A stretch of 64,000 bases of DNA from Chromobacterium alkanivorans (lineage in GTDB: Bacteria; Pseudomonadota; Gammaproteobacteria; Burkholderiales; Chromobacteriaceae), in assembly GCF_016937655.1 (NCBI RefSeq), contig NZ_JAFHKL010000009.1, positions 62,001 to 126,000 on the forward strand. Reading direction: 5' to 3'. The notes under the pieces were generated by a model. That model saw only the letters and a program-made list of their open reading frames with translations. It had not been told where the DNA came from and searched no databases. Below, piece after piece: positions 43,101 to 50,016 of this stretch. The stretch's first letter is position 1. Each line of letters starts with the position of its first letter. A program made the position numbers and the translations under genes.

Positions 43101-43587
43101 CGATGATGAGTTTTTCGAGCACCTTGTGAATGACTTTGCCAGCCATGTCCGACAGCATGCCGGCGACAGCCAGGCCAGGTCGCGGCTCCAACGGCGCCGT
43201 CTCGGCCGCACAGGGAAAAGCCGCCAGATAGGCTTGCGGGTGCTGCTCCACTTCCTGAATCACCTTTTGGGCGAATTGCTGCAAATACGACGGGGCGCCC
43301 TGCCCACCGCTTTTCCAGTCGTAGGCGTCCAGCTCCGCCAGCATGCGGTCGTTATCCCAGTGCGGGGATAACGACTGCTGTTCCGAATGCAGTTTTCCCG
43401 CCGCCATTTTGAGCAGTGCGGCGCTGTCATGGTCCCATTGGCGGAGATCGCGCAGTTTTTCCGTTTCACGCAGCAGCGCGGGATAGTAAGCCAAGGAGGT
43501 TTTGCTCTGCGGGGCTTCAGCCTGGCTCTGGACAGGAGCCTGGCTCTGAGGAGCGAGCAGGCGCGACAGCTTGGAAGAAATCATCAT
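37108..43587 (-). CDS. Giant Fic-domain protein, probable secreted effector or toxin
   Basis: This single ORF encodes 2159 residues. A complete Fic motif, HPFGDGNGRTAR, lies at His1715-Arg1726; Fic enzymes transfer AMP or other nucleotides to target proteins, using that His. The N-terminal ~700 residues are Leu/Ala/Gln-rich helices without recognised domains. Two hydrophobic segments are near 740-760 and 815-835. A region around 1070-1330 (YFPRVHPNPN, YFTLTEIVTGQYLY) resembles the long body domains of dermonecrotic-type bacterial toxins. Glycine-rich hydrophobic stretches at about 1375-1420 and 1440-1470 could insert in a membrane. A C-terminal block from about 1875 (LVLSAHGWYTRD) resembles the Stv-type domain of other effectors. 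No Sec signal and no chaperone gene are visible. Base composition is less GC-rich than the neighbours, suggesting acquisition. Confidence 0.8.
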   Translation of the reverse strand: MMISSKLSRLLAPQSQAPVQSQAEAPQSKTSLAYYPALLRETEKLRDLRQWDHDSAALLKMAAGKLHSEQQSLSPHWDNDRMLAELDAYDWKSGGQGAPSYLQQFAQKVIQEVEQHPQAYLAAFPCAAETAPLEPRPGLAVAGMLSDMAGKVIHKVLEKLIIEAIPLPQLRAFKDSYEELSGICKGNYSPQRKLEELATALDRLGRQLASGKGLGAQEGRKLKAYLDAVGPWLKSASGQWAALEHSLLELKDQPSVLGKTLELTAAAEKLLADPQLKRALDGDRLDGIAQSLGAMRQTLGQVRLWQALPQEAGLGDYLDILTDNPLLEQQLAPSLLRLGKALAQTQKTVPYPVNGSLAERLGWLAETLARPELRESLQPHLEMLLGGPAQAEQLLAAFQFADQLGRSPADSGLGGQALWLLSALGQTSVESPAWSWTRQFQSALGADADTVVLLNRLLTLNRSPESWAVLMRDLGKAAAPSLGLWAGAHLAERWLPAHAAQELEKFYRESSASESWGGMFQRMAGSFVAVAKPYLVEKLMGDPLAAATVQYAEALQNHSSWEQTLQWFVAHDQSQNQTLQFAYSQYLNARLAYQVCLAFNSQDPVETEDRLRLLARQLKDCQVVRHYPQLEKLVDLIPLLPALREAGQTVGAQPVADSWLAWGNQWLDALADSKSESVRNLREQLSRRMENWLADAVMSACDALVQQPWGLLPGAEAASAAQPATAQPAAPSRLAANWQLAGGISLEALGLAAVGYALWRARQDAPAPLPAEIELKEILVHSAPAASQDESSPFQPPMTTSAPAAGGSALWEQKAPLLLGIAAMAAGGALLYGWARRDGAQPNPAKGEALRLAHEIITQLDVDDLHFVFDQPQFAVELEGEEGAPLRRAARSLPSENTDDEEDLPFQIDQVLHNLDMSRAIRTEFNRLFEKADRAGEVRELPPGKERDIRRLLKTIELTSAFIDDIKDKPSLNEFREFGQVILKDLSALADAQTDDLSKSIVERYRQGFAVQSAPPTGAAVPTDAPPSPDQALEQAFQLQSEQSLERVERLYQPILNPASYIDDYIRKGISAFEQRKGSKTQLRPDSKIRVDYFPRVHPNPNLQGPRAPLPASRYFTLTEIVTGQYLYESKRLKDSSGREYRVTGMQHQELVDALTKDNLQSAMERELKAYRDQPDNAAGMKSFYQDMINVRCLEYLSRGHQTPLYAQAVKDFLEGKVQAQAVSFHGTALNGVFMIPAGPAGGVMFSVDDDKFFHIGSSRHDYIDSGRKKSEVLSTFPQNKAFQEWVFSKQPSYQALKYEQDQSAFKYKVIKRVPGGLMFPPSFGVITERPFSFVASQGREQLADQLYNGLMERLESDIDTLVFSYPEQITEAALEVAKKILTIGSIGLAVAIPGTGSVLARLSLFMASLALDAAYVGASAVQAHMSDRPDQAEAFRTEAIIAGVLGGVGAVAGGAPLISQGVKAAYSVKNVNQAIMFYRQAKAVSRRVIPSVLSEMNWGRLADPRKVDLLVNTMQEGAQARGLAQLTNRETVRQSIRNNLLRDFEGQQKTRFAWGDFATEQANVQRRLDSDLARLSDVNGHMRQLLDHPPAVPRQPMPGVPEEAAAGWIAGNSRSAKTAAEAQELKTRIQSALEGHREADLLDIRTMESLHNAVYKPAAGQLPRAFRSSSDPVFMGSDIARSGFEKALIQIEAKSVAGQVDLADALYAAVVRYHPFGDGNGRTARAIYALARLQKGEGPFMALSKRAEDILNPPGPLGLPRPGPSGVQVPAKAGSGVKAAERALSPAPVKPKLKDFADKAEFDEAMKKYLVEKGTLQRMETAGSSFDDLASRRRKAAGQLEQFQGSRPDLFEKLRTDPSANFTLTSIDGDPAETLVLSAHGWYTRDSRNALLPAGKDLVFLGPHGQVLLEPPSSAAFLPTQKLLDGAEYPAIYARLRNRAGVGGKDYSAFTEVNAGVAKDNWVKNYHIKHYEKMPEEEARLAVLNNRASGSQSKMDLLTVSDMAGNKKTLKDVLEEMKPGGRYSHYKQLVFAACREEKTPGTLLSLKTGLGEGYEVKFAKTPLQRQDVPRQRRNAETAPQDGDETPFDGYWVYEAVTLTPNGDGVRIQREIREILPYVLTRRPAPANSPAPKRVATLTRDDIIKFRERQRLAGVTGKP

Positions 43588-43651
43588 AATTGCAGGCTTT
43601 CGGATGGCGGATCAGGTGCGGTGGCCACGGACGGCGCTCTATTCGTTTGAC

Positions 43652-43675
43652 CAGATTCGCCCTTGAGCGAATCTG
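43652..43675. promoter_or_regulatory. Perfect 9-bp dyad upstream of the Fic-protein gene
   Basis: CAGATTCGC-CCTTGA-GCGAATCTG lies 65-88 bases upstream of the Fic-protein start. No T run follows on either strand, so an operator is more likely than a terminator. The rest of the 43588-43866 gap shows no gene. Confidence 0.5.
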
Positions 43676-43866
43676 CATGAAATGCGTTGGGAGGCGCATC
43701 ATTCACGGCTACGCGAATTCCGAAGCAGATGAGGCGGGCTTGACGGATGACACGCGGCCTGACGCCGTGGCTTTCATTTAGGGATGCAGCTTAAAGGGCC
43801 GCCGGCAAGCCGGGCTTGCAAAAATTGTTGATTTGCCGAAATGGTTTTGTGAACACCTCCGCCCCA

Positions 43867-43895
43867 TAAAAAAAACCCGCCAATATTGGCGGGTT
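43867..43895 (-). terminator. Rho-independent terminator of the LysE-family gene
   Basis: AACCCGCCAA-TA-TTGGCGGGTT is a perfect stem; on the minus strand it is followed by a run of eight T. It is 29 bases past the exporter stop codon. Confidence 0.93.
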
Positions 43896-43923
43896 CTTGT
43901 ATGGCTGCGGTGTGAAAACCTGT

Positions 43924-44553
43924 TCAACTCATATCGCTGCGGCGGTACAGGCTGAGGCCGATGGCCAACACCGCCAGCATGCCGGCGCAGCTGCGGTTGA
44001 TCCAGCCCATTACGCGGGCGGAGAAAGTGCGCATCGCGTGGCGGCCGCCGTAGGCGTAGATGAACATCATCACGCAATCCACGCTGGCGGTGACCACCGC
44101 CAGGATCATGTACTGCGTGAGCACCGGCTGGTCCTGGCGGATGAACTGCGGCAGAAAGGCGGTGAAGAACAGCAGGCCCTTGGGATTGGACAGGCCCACC
44201 ACCAGCGAGCGCAAAAACGTGCCGCGGCCGCTGGCCTCGCCGCCCTGGGTGCTGGCCGTCAGCGCCTGGGTGGGCGCGCGCCACATCATCCAGGCCAGGT
44301 AAACCAGGTAGGCGGCGCCGCCCCATTTGACGATGGAGAACAGTTGTTCCGACGCCTGCAGCAGCGCGCCCAGGCCGCAGCCCACGGCGGCGATCAGCAG
44401 CAGATCGGACAGCACCGCGCCGGCAAAACCGTAGCTGGCGATGCGCATGCCGTGGCTGGCGCCGTTGTTGAGCGCCAGCAGCATGGACGGACCGGGGGTG
44501 ATCATCACGGCGCTGACGGCGACGATGTACAGCAATAAGGTGGCGAAACTCAT
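43924..44553 (-). CDS. LysE/RhtB-family amino acid exporter
   Basis: This 209-residue membrane protein has six hydrophobic helices. The family signature MITPGPSMLLALNNGASHGMRIASYGFAGA is near the N-terminus, with GGAAYLVYLAWMMWR and GLSNPKGLLFFTAFLPQF following. It exports an amino acid or related metabolite (lysine, threonine, homoserine or others). The promoter should lie in the 317-base gap upstream; it is terminated by a strong hairpin. No LysG-type regulator is adjacent. Confidence 0.92.
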   Translation of the reverse strand: MSFATLLLYIVAVSAVMITPGPSMLLALNNGASHGMRIASYGFAGAVLSDLLLIAAVGCGLGALLQASEQLFSIVKWGGAAYLVYLAWMMWRAPTQALTASTQGGEASGRGTFLRSLVVGLSNPKGLLFFTAFLPQFIRQDQPVLTQYMILAVVTASVDCVMMFIYAYGGRHAMRTFSARVMGWINRSCAGMLAVLAIGLSLYRRSDMS

Positions 44554-44870
44554 TCAAAACTCCAGGACGGCTATCATCTATGACTTGGCGCGGCCACCCG
44601 GAAACAGTCGACGACGACGGCGCGCGAAACGCGGCGTCTTGGCATGAAACAGGGAACTGGGTAGTGCGGACAGGGGCGGCAAACAACGCAGAGCCGGCAT
44701 CATAATATAAAAGCCGGCGCGGCTGTAGTGGCATATTGGCTTATGCTTATGCGCTTAAAGAAGAAGCGCTCCCTCTTTACCTGCTAGCAACGCGTCTCCG
44801 GACGCCCGGGAGCGCGCGTATCCTGCACGCCCCCGGCCTCTTCAGGCTCGTCGCCGGAGGCGCGCCTCGC
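44554..44870. other. Intergenic region upstream of the LysE-family gene
   Basis: No gene is seen in these 317 bases. An AT-rich patch with two GCCGGC motifs flanking ATCATAATATAAAA (44694-44719) is the most promoter-like part. Nothing else is assignable. Confidence 0.4.
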
Positions 44871-45317
44871 TCAGCCCTCGCGCTGCTTCTCGTACAGCAC
44901 ATCCCCGCCCTCGGCCGGGCCGGCCTGCCGCCAGCCCTGGCTCTGGTAAAAGCCGTTGGCGCGGATGGCGGCGTCGCCGTCGGTCGTCAGCCGGATCACC
45001 GGATGCTGCTGAAACAGCGCGGCTTCGGCCTGGCGCAGCAGTTGCCGGCCCAGGCCCAGGCCCTCGAACTCCGGCTTGATGAACAAGGCGAACACTTCGC
45101 CGGCGTCCAGGTCCGCCATGGCGAAGCCGGCCGGCTGGTCGTCCTGCTCCGCGATCCAGGCGCAGGGCGCGGCGGCGATGGTTTCGGCGATAGTCTCCGG
45201 CGTGATGCCCAGGCTGGCCAGTTGCTCGATGGAAAGGTGGTTTTGCCGGACGCTGGTGCGGATGTCGAACAGCGCGGCGATGTCGGCGCGGACGGCCGGA
45301 CGGATGGTGGAACTCAT
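44871..45317 (-). CDS. GNAT-family acetyltransferase
   Basis: This 148-residue protein has the GNAT core: IRPAVRADIAALFDIR (N-terminal strand), GFAMADLDAGEVFALFIKPEFEGLGLGRQLLRQAE with the Gly-Leu-Gly acetyl-CoA loop, and a C-terminal ANGFYQSQGWRQ. AAGGAAG precedes the ATG. The acceptor is unknown. It is monocistronic and diverges from the J-domain gene. Confidence 0.87.
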   Translation of the reverse strand: MSSTIRPAVRADIAALFDIRTSVRQNHLSIEQLASLGITPETIAETIAAAPCAWIAEQDDQPAGFAMADLDAGEVFALFIKPEFEGLGLGRQLLRQAEAALFQQHPVIRLTTDGDAAIRANGFYQSQGWRQAGPAEGGDVLYEKQREG

Positions 45318-45516
45318 ACGCTTCCTTGCGGGCCGCTTACCTCCCGGATCGGCAAGCGGCGCTGGATAAAGAACATAACCGGGCCGGGTGGGACCGCCCG
45401 CCGGCGGCAAAGTTCGCCGGCCGCGGCCCCGCGCCGGGAACCCGCGGCCGGCCCGCCGCTCCATAGTGCTATCTCGTCCGCAAACGCGGGCGGCTCTCTG
45501 CGAAGGAAGCGTCTCG

Positions 45517-45831
45517 ATGCGATTGATTGCGTTGCTGTTGTTCGTCCTGCTGGCCTACTGGCTGATCCGCCGCGCGCTGAACCCGTCGCGGCCGGACGCG
45601 CCGCCGGCCGACACCGTCTCCGAGACCGAGCGCGCCTGCCGGGTGCTGCAGGTGGCCTGGCCCTGCTCCGCGGAGGAGTTGAAAGCGGCTTACCGGGCGC
45701 GGATGGCGGAATACCACCCGGACAAGGTCAGCGCGCTGGGCCTGGAGCTGCGCGAACTGGCGGAACGCAAGAGCAAGGACATCAACGCCGCCTATCAGCG
45801 GCTGCTGCCCTTGTGCGCCAAGCGACGCTGA
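45517..45831 (+). CDS. Small membrane-anchored J-domain protein
   Basis: This 104-residue protein has one N-terminal transmembrane helix (about 3-20, RLIALLLFVLLAYWLI) and a C-terminal J domain (about 40-100) with the HPD motif at 67-69, essential for stimulating DnaK ATPase. AAGGAAG lies before the ATG. It resembles a reduced DjlA-type co-chaperone without the TerB part. Topology would place the J domain in the cytoplasm. Its client is unknown. Confidence 0.82.
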   Translation: MRLIALLLFVLLAYWLIRRALNPSRPDAPPADTVSETERACRVLQVAWPCSAEELKAAYRARMAEYHPDKVSALGLELRELAERKSKDINAAYQRLLPLCAKRR

Positions 45832-45961
45832 GCGCGGCTCTCCAACGCTCAAGCCGTCCTCCCGGTTGACCGCGCAACAAAAGCTTCATCAAAACCTCTC
45901 CTGGCCGAAACATGCGCCCACTATGCTGTGCCGGTTTTTTTCATGCCCGGAACATAACATC

Positions 45962-47410
45962 ATGCGCATCCTCAGCCTGACCCTGGCCGTGACGGCCGCC
46001 ATCGGCCTGGCCGCCTGCGGCAGCAGCGGCGGCCCCGCCAGCGGCTCCGCCAACAACAACCAGGGCCTCCGTCCCGCCGCCAAGAACGTGATCTTCTTCC
46101 TGGGCGACGGCATGGGCATCAACACCACCACCGCCGCCCGCATCTACTCCGTGGGCGAAGACGGCGAGCTGACCATGGACACGCTGCCGGAAAGCGGCTT
46201 CGTCAAGACCTTCTCCAACGACGCCCAGGTCACCGACAGCGCGCCGTCCATGTCCGCCTACATGACCGGCGTGAAGATGAACAACGAAGTCATCTCCATG
46301 TCCACCGACACCCAGGCCAAATCCCCCTCCGCGGACTACACCTCCAACTGCGGCGTCGGCAACGGCCAGCCGGTCAGCACCCTGCTGGAGCTGGCCAAGG
46401 CCGGCGGCAAGGCCACCGGCGTGGTCACCACCACCCGCGTCACCCACGCCACCCCGGCCGCCACTTACTCCCACGTTTGCCACCGCGACGCCGAATCCGA
46501 CATCGCCGCCCAACTGGTGCCGGGCGGCGCGCTGTACAACGCCAAGCTGCAAGACGGCGTGGACGTGGTGTTTGGCGGCGGCCGCCAGTTCTTCCTGCCC
46601 AAGGCCGCCGGCGGCAAGCGCGCCGACGGCCGCGACCTGGTGGCGGAGCTGAAAGCTAAGGGCTACGGCTACGCCGCGGACAAAACCGGCTTCAACGCGC
46701 TGGACCCGGCCAAGACCAGCCGCGCCGTGGGCCTGTTCACCAGCAGCCACATGAGCTACGACCTGGACCGCGACGCCTCCAAGGAACCCAGCCTGGCCGA
46801 GATGACCGCCAAGGCCATCGCCATGCTGGCGGACCGCAAGGACAAGCAGGGCTTCTTCCTGATGGTGGAAGGCGGCCGCATCGACCATGCGCTGCATGAA
46901 ACCACCGCCAAGAAAGCGCTGCAGGACACCGTGGCCTTCGACCAAGCGATCAAGACCGCCATCGACGCGATGAAACAGCGCGACCCGGAGCTGAAAAACA
47001 CCCTGATCGTGGTCACCGCGGACCACGACCACACCCTGGTGCTCAACGGCTACGCCCAGCGCACCGGCAAGACCACGCCCGCCAACCCCGGCGTGCTGGG
47101 CCTGGTGAAAAACTACAGCAACGGCAGCGTGGCCACCGACGCCGACGGCATGCCCTACTCCATCATCGGCTTCGGCAACGGCGAAAACCGCGTCAACGGC
47201 AACCGCAACGCCGCCGTCGCGCTGACCGACGCCGTGGTCTCCGCCAACGACTACCACCAGGAAGCGGCGGTGCGCATGCCGGCCGGCGGCGAAACCCATG
47301 GCGGCACCGATGTCTACATCGGCGCCATCGGCCAGGGTTCGGACGCCTTCCACGGCTTCCTGGAAAACATCGACGTGTTCGGCCTGGTGAAGAAAGCCGC
47401 CGCCCTGTAA
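45962..47410 (+). CDS. Alkaline phosphatase, lipoprotein form
   Basis: This 482-residue PhoA-superfamily enzyme begins with a lipoprotein signal (lipobox LAAC, Cys19) and a Ser/Gly/Asn linker. Metal and catalytic motifs are all present: GDGMG (first Asp), VTDSAPSMSAYMTG (nucleophile Ser), EGGRIDHALH, TADHDHT and ETHGG. The ATG at 45962 is chosen for its signal; the longer reading is rejected. It is followed 42 bases later by a close paralog lacking the lipid anchor. Expression under phosphate limitation is likely, though no clear Pho box was seen. Confidence 0.92.
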   Translation: MRILSLTLAVTAAIGLAACGSSGGPASGSANNNQGLRPAAKNVIFFLGDGMGINTTTAARIYSVGEDGELTMDTLPESGFVKTFSNDAQVTDSAPSMSAYMTGVKMNNEVISMSTDTQAKSPSADYTSNCGVGNGQPVSTLLELAKAGGKATGVVTTTRVTHATPAATYSHVCHRDAESDIAAQLVPGGALYNAKLQDGVDVVFGGGRQFFLPKAAGGKRADGRDLVAELKAKGYGYAADKTGFNALDPAKTSRAVGLFTSSHMSYDLDRDASKEPSLAEMTAKAIAMLADRKDKQGFFLMVEGGRIDHALHETTAKKALQDTVAFDQAIKTAIDAMKQRDPELKNTLIVVTADHDHTLVLNGYAQRTGKTTPANPGVLGLVKNYSNGSVATDADGMPYSIIGFGNGENRVNGNRNAAVALTDAVVSANDYHQEAAVRMPAGGETHGGTDVYIGAIGQGSDAFHGFLENIDVFGLVKKAAAL

Positions 47411-47452
47411 CGCCGCACCCGACCCCGCGCAAACCAATACAAGAGAACCAGA

Positions 47453-48814
47453 ATGAAACCGATGATGAAACCGCTGCTCAGCGTCGCCGCGCTGGCCGCC
47501 GCCCTGCACGCGCTGCCGGCCCAGGCCGCAGGCGAAGCCAAGAACGTGATCTTCTTCCTGGGCGACGGCATGGGCCCCACCACCGTCACCGCCTCGCGCA
47601 TCTACAAATACGGCGAGGCCGGCAAGCTGAACATGGAACAGCTGTCCCGCACCGCCCGCGTCAAGACCTTCTCCAATGACGCGCAAACCACCGACAGCGC
47701 GCCGTCGATGTCCGCCTACATGACCGGCGTGAAGATGAACAACGAAGTCATCTCCATGTCCGCCGACACCCGCGCCATCGACCCCAATAGCAACGGCACC
47801 GGCAACTGCGGCAGCGGTAACGGCCAGCCGGTGGCCACCCTGCTGGAACTGGCCAAGGCCAAGGGCAAGGCCATAGGCGCGGTGACCACCACCCGCGTCA
47901 CCCACGCCACCCCGGCCGCCACTTACTCCCACGTCTGCCACCGCGACGCCGAATCCGACATCGCCGCCCAGGCGGTGCCGGGCGGCGCCGGCTACAACGC
48001 CAAGCTGGGCGCCGGCCTGGACGTGCTGATGGGCGGCGGCGGCAAGTTCTTCCTGCCCACCGCCTCCGGCGGCAAGCGCCCGGACGGCCGCAACCTGCTG
48101 ACCGAAATGCAGGCCAAGGGCTACGCCCTGGTGAGCAGCGGCAGCGAGCTGGCCGCCTTCAACCCGCAATCCGGCAACAAGCTGCTGGGCATCTTCAACA
48201 AGGACCACATGGACTACGAGCTGGACCGGGTGAAGAACAGCCTGAACCAGCCCAGCCTGGCCGACATGACCGCCAAGGCCATCGACACCCTGTCCCGCAA
48301 CGGCAACGGCTATGTGCTGATGGTGGAAGGCGGCCGCATCGACCACGCGCTGCACGGCACCAACGCCAAGCGCGCGCTGGAAGACACCATCGCCTTCGAC
48401 AACGCCATCAAGACCGCGCTGGCCAAGGTGGACCTCAACAACACCCTGATCGTGGTCACCGCCGACCACGACCACACCATGACCATCAACGGCTACGCCA
48501 AGCGCGGCAACCCCATCCACGACATCGTGCGCGGCTACGCCGACGGCAAGGAGTCCAAGGACGCGGACGGCGCCACCTACACCGCCCTGGTGTTCGGCAA
48601 CGGCCCCAACCGCAAGGCCAGCCGCGTGTCGGTGGATTCCGCCACCGCGATGGGCGACGACTACCAGCAGGAAACCGGCATCCGCCTGTCCAGCGAAACC
48701 CACGGCGGCGGCGACGTGATGCTGATGTCCGGCGGCGCCGGCTCCAAGGGCTTCAAGGGCGTGATGGACAACACCAAGGTGTTCGGCCTGGTGAAAAGCG
48801 CGCTGGGCCTGTAA
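47453..48814 (+). CDS. phoA: Alkaline phosphatase, soluble periplasmic form
   Basis: This 453-residue paralog of the preceding lipoprotein has a Sec signal (cleavage after LPAQA, residue 25) and no lipobox. GDGMG, TDSAPSMSAYMTG, EGGRIDHALH, TADHDHT and ETHGG are conserved. Long identical stretches with the upstream copy (for example TTTRVTHATPAATYSHVCHR) show a recent tandem duplication. Its TAA stop is also the left flank of a MITE-like element. Confidence 0.92.
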   Translation: MKPMMKPLLSVAALAAALHALPAQAAGEAKNVIFFLGDGMGPTTVTASRIYKYGEAGKLNMEQLSRTARVKTFSNDAQTTDSAPSMSAYMTGVKMNNEVISMSADTRAIDPNSNGTGNCGSGNGQPVATLLELAKAKGKAIGAVTTTRVTHATPAATYSHVCHRDAESDIAAQAVPGGAGYNAKLGAGLDVLMGGGGKFFLPTASGGKRPDGRNLLTEMQAKGYALVSSGSELAAFNPQSGNKLLGIFNKDHMDYELDRVKNSLNQPSLADMTAKAIDTLSRNGNGYVLMVEGGRIDHALHGTNAKRALEDTIAFDNAIKTALAKVDLNNTLIVVTADHDHTMTINGYAKRGNPIHDIVRGYADGKESKDADGATYTALVFGNGPNRKASRVSVDSATAMGDDYQQETGIRLSSETHGGGDVMLMSGGAGSKGFKGVMDNTKVFGLVKSALGL

Positions 48815-48957
48815 GAACCTGTTAACGATCTGCTGCGCGTCGTGGAGCGTTACACGGTGAGTACCAGCTCAAAATGCTCATGTACCACATGTACATTCCG
48901 CTTTTTCACTCGTTTTCGCCTTGTCTCGCTCTAGCTCGCGAAATCGTAAACAGGCTC
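48815..48957. repeat. MITE-like element, family A
   Basis: 143 bp with ends GAACCTGTTAACGATCTGC and GCGAAATCGTAAACAGGCTC, flanked by TAA on both sides (48812-48814 and 48958-48960). The left TAA is the phoA stop codon. The interior carries ATGTAC-CACATGTACAT, a small hairpin shared by the family. Confidence 0.85.
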
Positions 48958-49081
48958 TAACCCCCCCCCTCGCGATGAGCTCCGCGCCGGCGCCGCTCCA
49001 GGCCCGGCGCGGCCGTCCCGGATTCACTCCATTCGGCTTGCCCTCGGGCAAGCCTCCTTTTACGACTGACGAAAGACCGCA

Positions 49082-49753
49082 ATGAAAATCCTGCTGCCGC
49101 TGGCCTTGCTGGCGCTGTCCCCGGCCCTGCGCGCCGCCGCGCCGGACCTGGTGGCCACCATCAGCTACGAAACCGTCACCGTCGGCAACGACGGCGTGGA
49201 AAAAACCATACGCTATCGGGAAAAACTGACCCGCCAGGGCAAGCACGTCTGGCGCGAACGGCTGAACGCGCGTGCCGGCGGCCACGATCACGACGACGGC
49301 CATGGCGCGGAAGACGGCCACGACCACATCGACTACGCCGCCGCCAGCCGCCATGTGTGGCTGGACGCCAAGGGCCAGCCGCGACTGGAATTCGCCGTGC
49401 CGCAACAGCGGCTGCTGGTGCAAGTGGGTCAGCGCGAATGGGGCGACGTCGGCTTCGACGGCTCCTGGACCCTGGCCAGCCAGCTGGTGGACATCGCCAA
49501 GCTGAAAGGCTTTGCCGTCAGCCCGGGCGCGGACGGCAGCCGCTGGTATCGCAAGACCGCCAACGGCCACAGCAAGCAATTGCAGTGGAGCACGCGCTGG
49601 GCGATGCCGCTGCGGGTGGAGTCGCGCTCTCAGGACGGCCGCCACAGCGAAAGCATGCGCGTGGAGATCCGCCCGCTGGCCGCCGGCCAGCCGCTGCCGT
49701 GGGCGCAGACCAGCCGGCTGCGCGGCAAGGACTATATGGATACGCTGGACTGA
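49082..49753 (+). CDS. Periplasmic protein with a His/Asp-rich metal-binding-like segment
   Basis: This 223-residue protein is not recognised. It has a signal peptide (cleavage near LRAAA, about 18-20) and a beta-rich body. Residues 68-82, HDHDDGHGAEDGHDH, are typical of zinc, nickel or copper-binding loops. Late segments WAMPLRVESRSQDGRHSESMRVEIRPLA suggest an outer-membrane-associated LolA-like or DUF-type fold, but this is weak. It starts 124 bases after the family A element and is monocistronic. Confidence 0.75.
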   Translation: MKILLPLALLALSPALRAAAPDLVATISYETVTVGNDGVEKTIRYREKLTRQGKHVWRERLNARAGGHDHDDGHGAEDGHDHIDYAAASRHVWLDAKGQPRLEFAVPQQRLLVQVGQREWGDVGFDGSWTLASQLVDIAKLKGFAVSPGADGSRWYRKTANGHSKQLQWSTRWAMPLRVESRSQDGRHSESMRVEIRPLAAGQPLPWAQTSRLRGKDYMDTLD

Positions 49754-49967
49754 GCAGCCCCTCTCGCCAAACCCGACGCGGCGGCGTAAGCCGCCGTGCG
49801 CCCCCGCCTGGAAGACGGCACAGCTGCCTCCCAAACCCCACCTGACAATAAGGTCAGGCAGCGCCATTCAAGCAGCCAACATTTGATCCAGGCCCTTGTC
49901 ACGTCATTGTCCTGATACTTAGAATCCCCTCGCTATCTAGTCTCTTGAGCCAAAAACACCCCTCAGA

Positions 49968-49998
49968 CACCCTCCTGCGCGAGGGTGCCTCTATTTTT
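49968..49998 (+). terminator. Terminator-like hairpin directly upstream of vgrG
   Basis: CACCCTC-CTGCGC-GAGGGTG then CCTCTATTTTTG. It ends 18 bases before the vgrG ATG. It may end upstream transcription or act as a conditional attenuator for vgrG. Confidence 0.6.
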
Positions 49999-50016
49999 GC
50001 GTCAGGAAAAAAGCCC

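Noticed and set aside
45941-48703. 920-codon ORF on the minus strand
   Set aside because: It lies antisense to the two alkaline phosphatases. Its His/Gly/Val-rich, repetitive translation follows from GC-rich codon bias on the other strand, and both halves repeat because the phosphatases are paralogs.
49945-50016. TTG-initiated extension of VgrG
   Set aside because: It would place a terminator-like hairpin inside the coding sequence, and the added residues are not VgrG-like.
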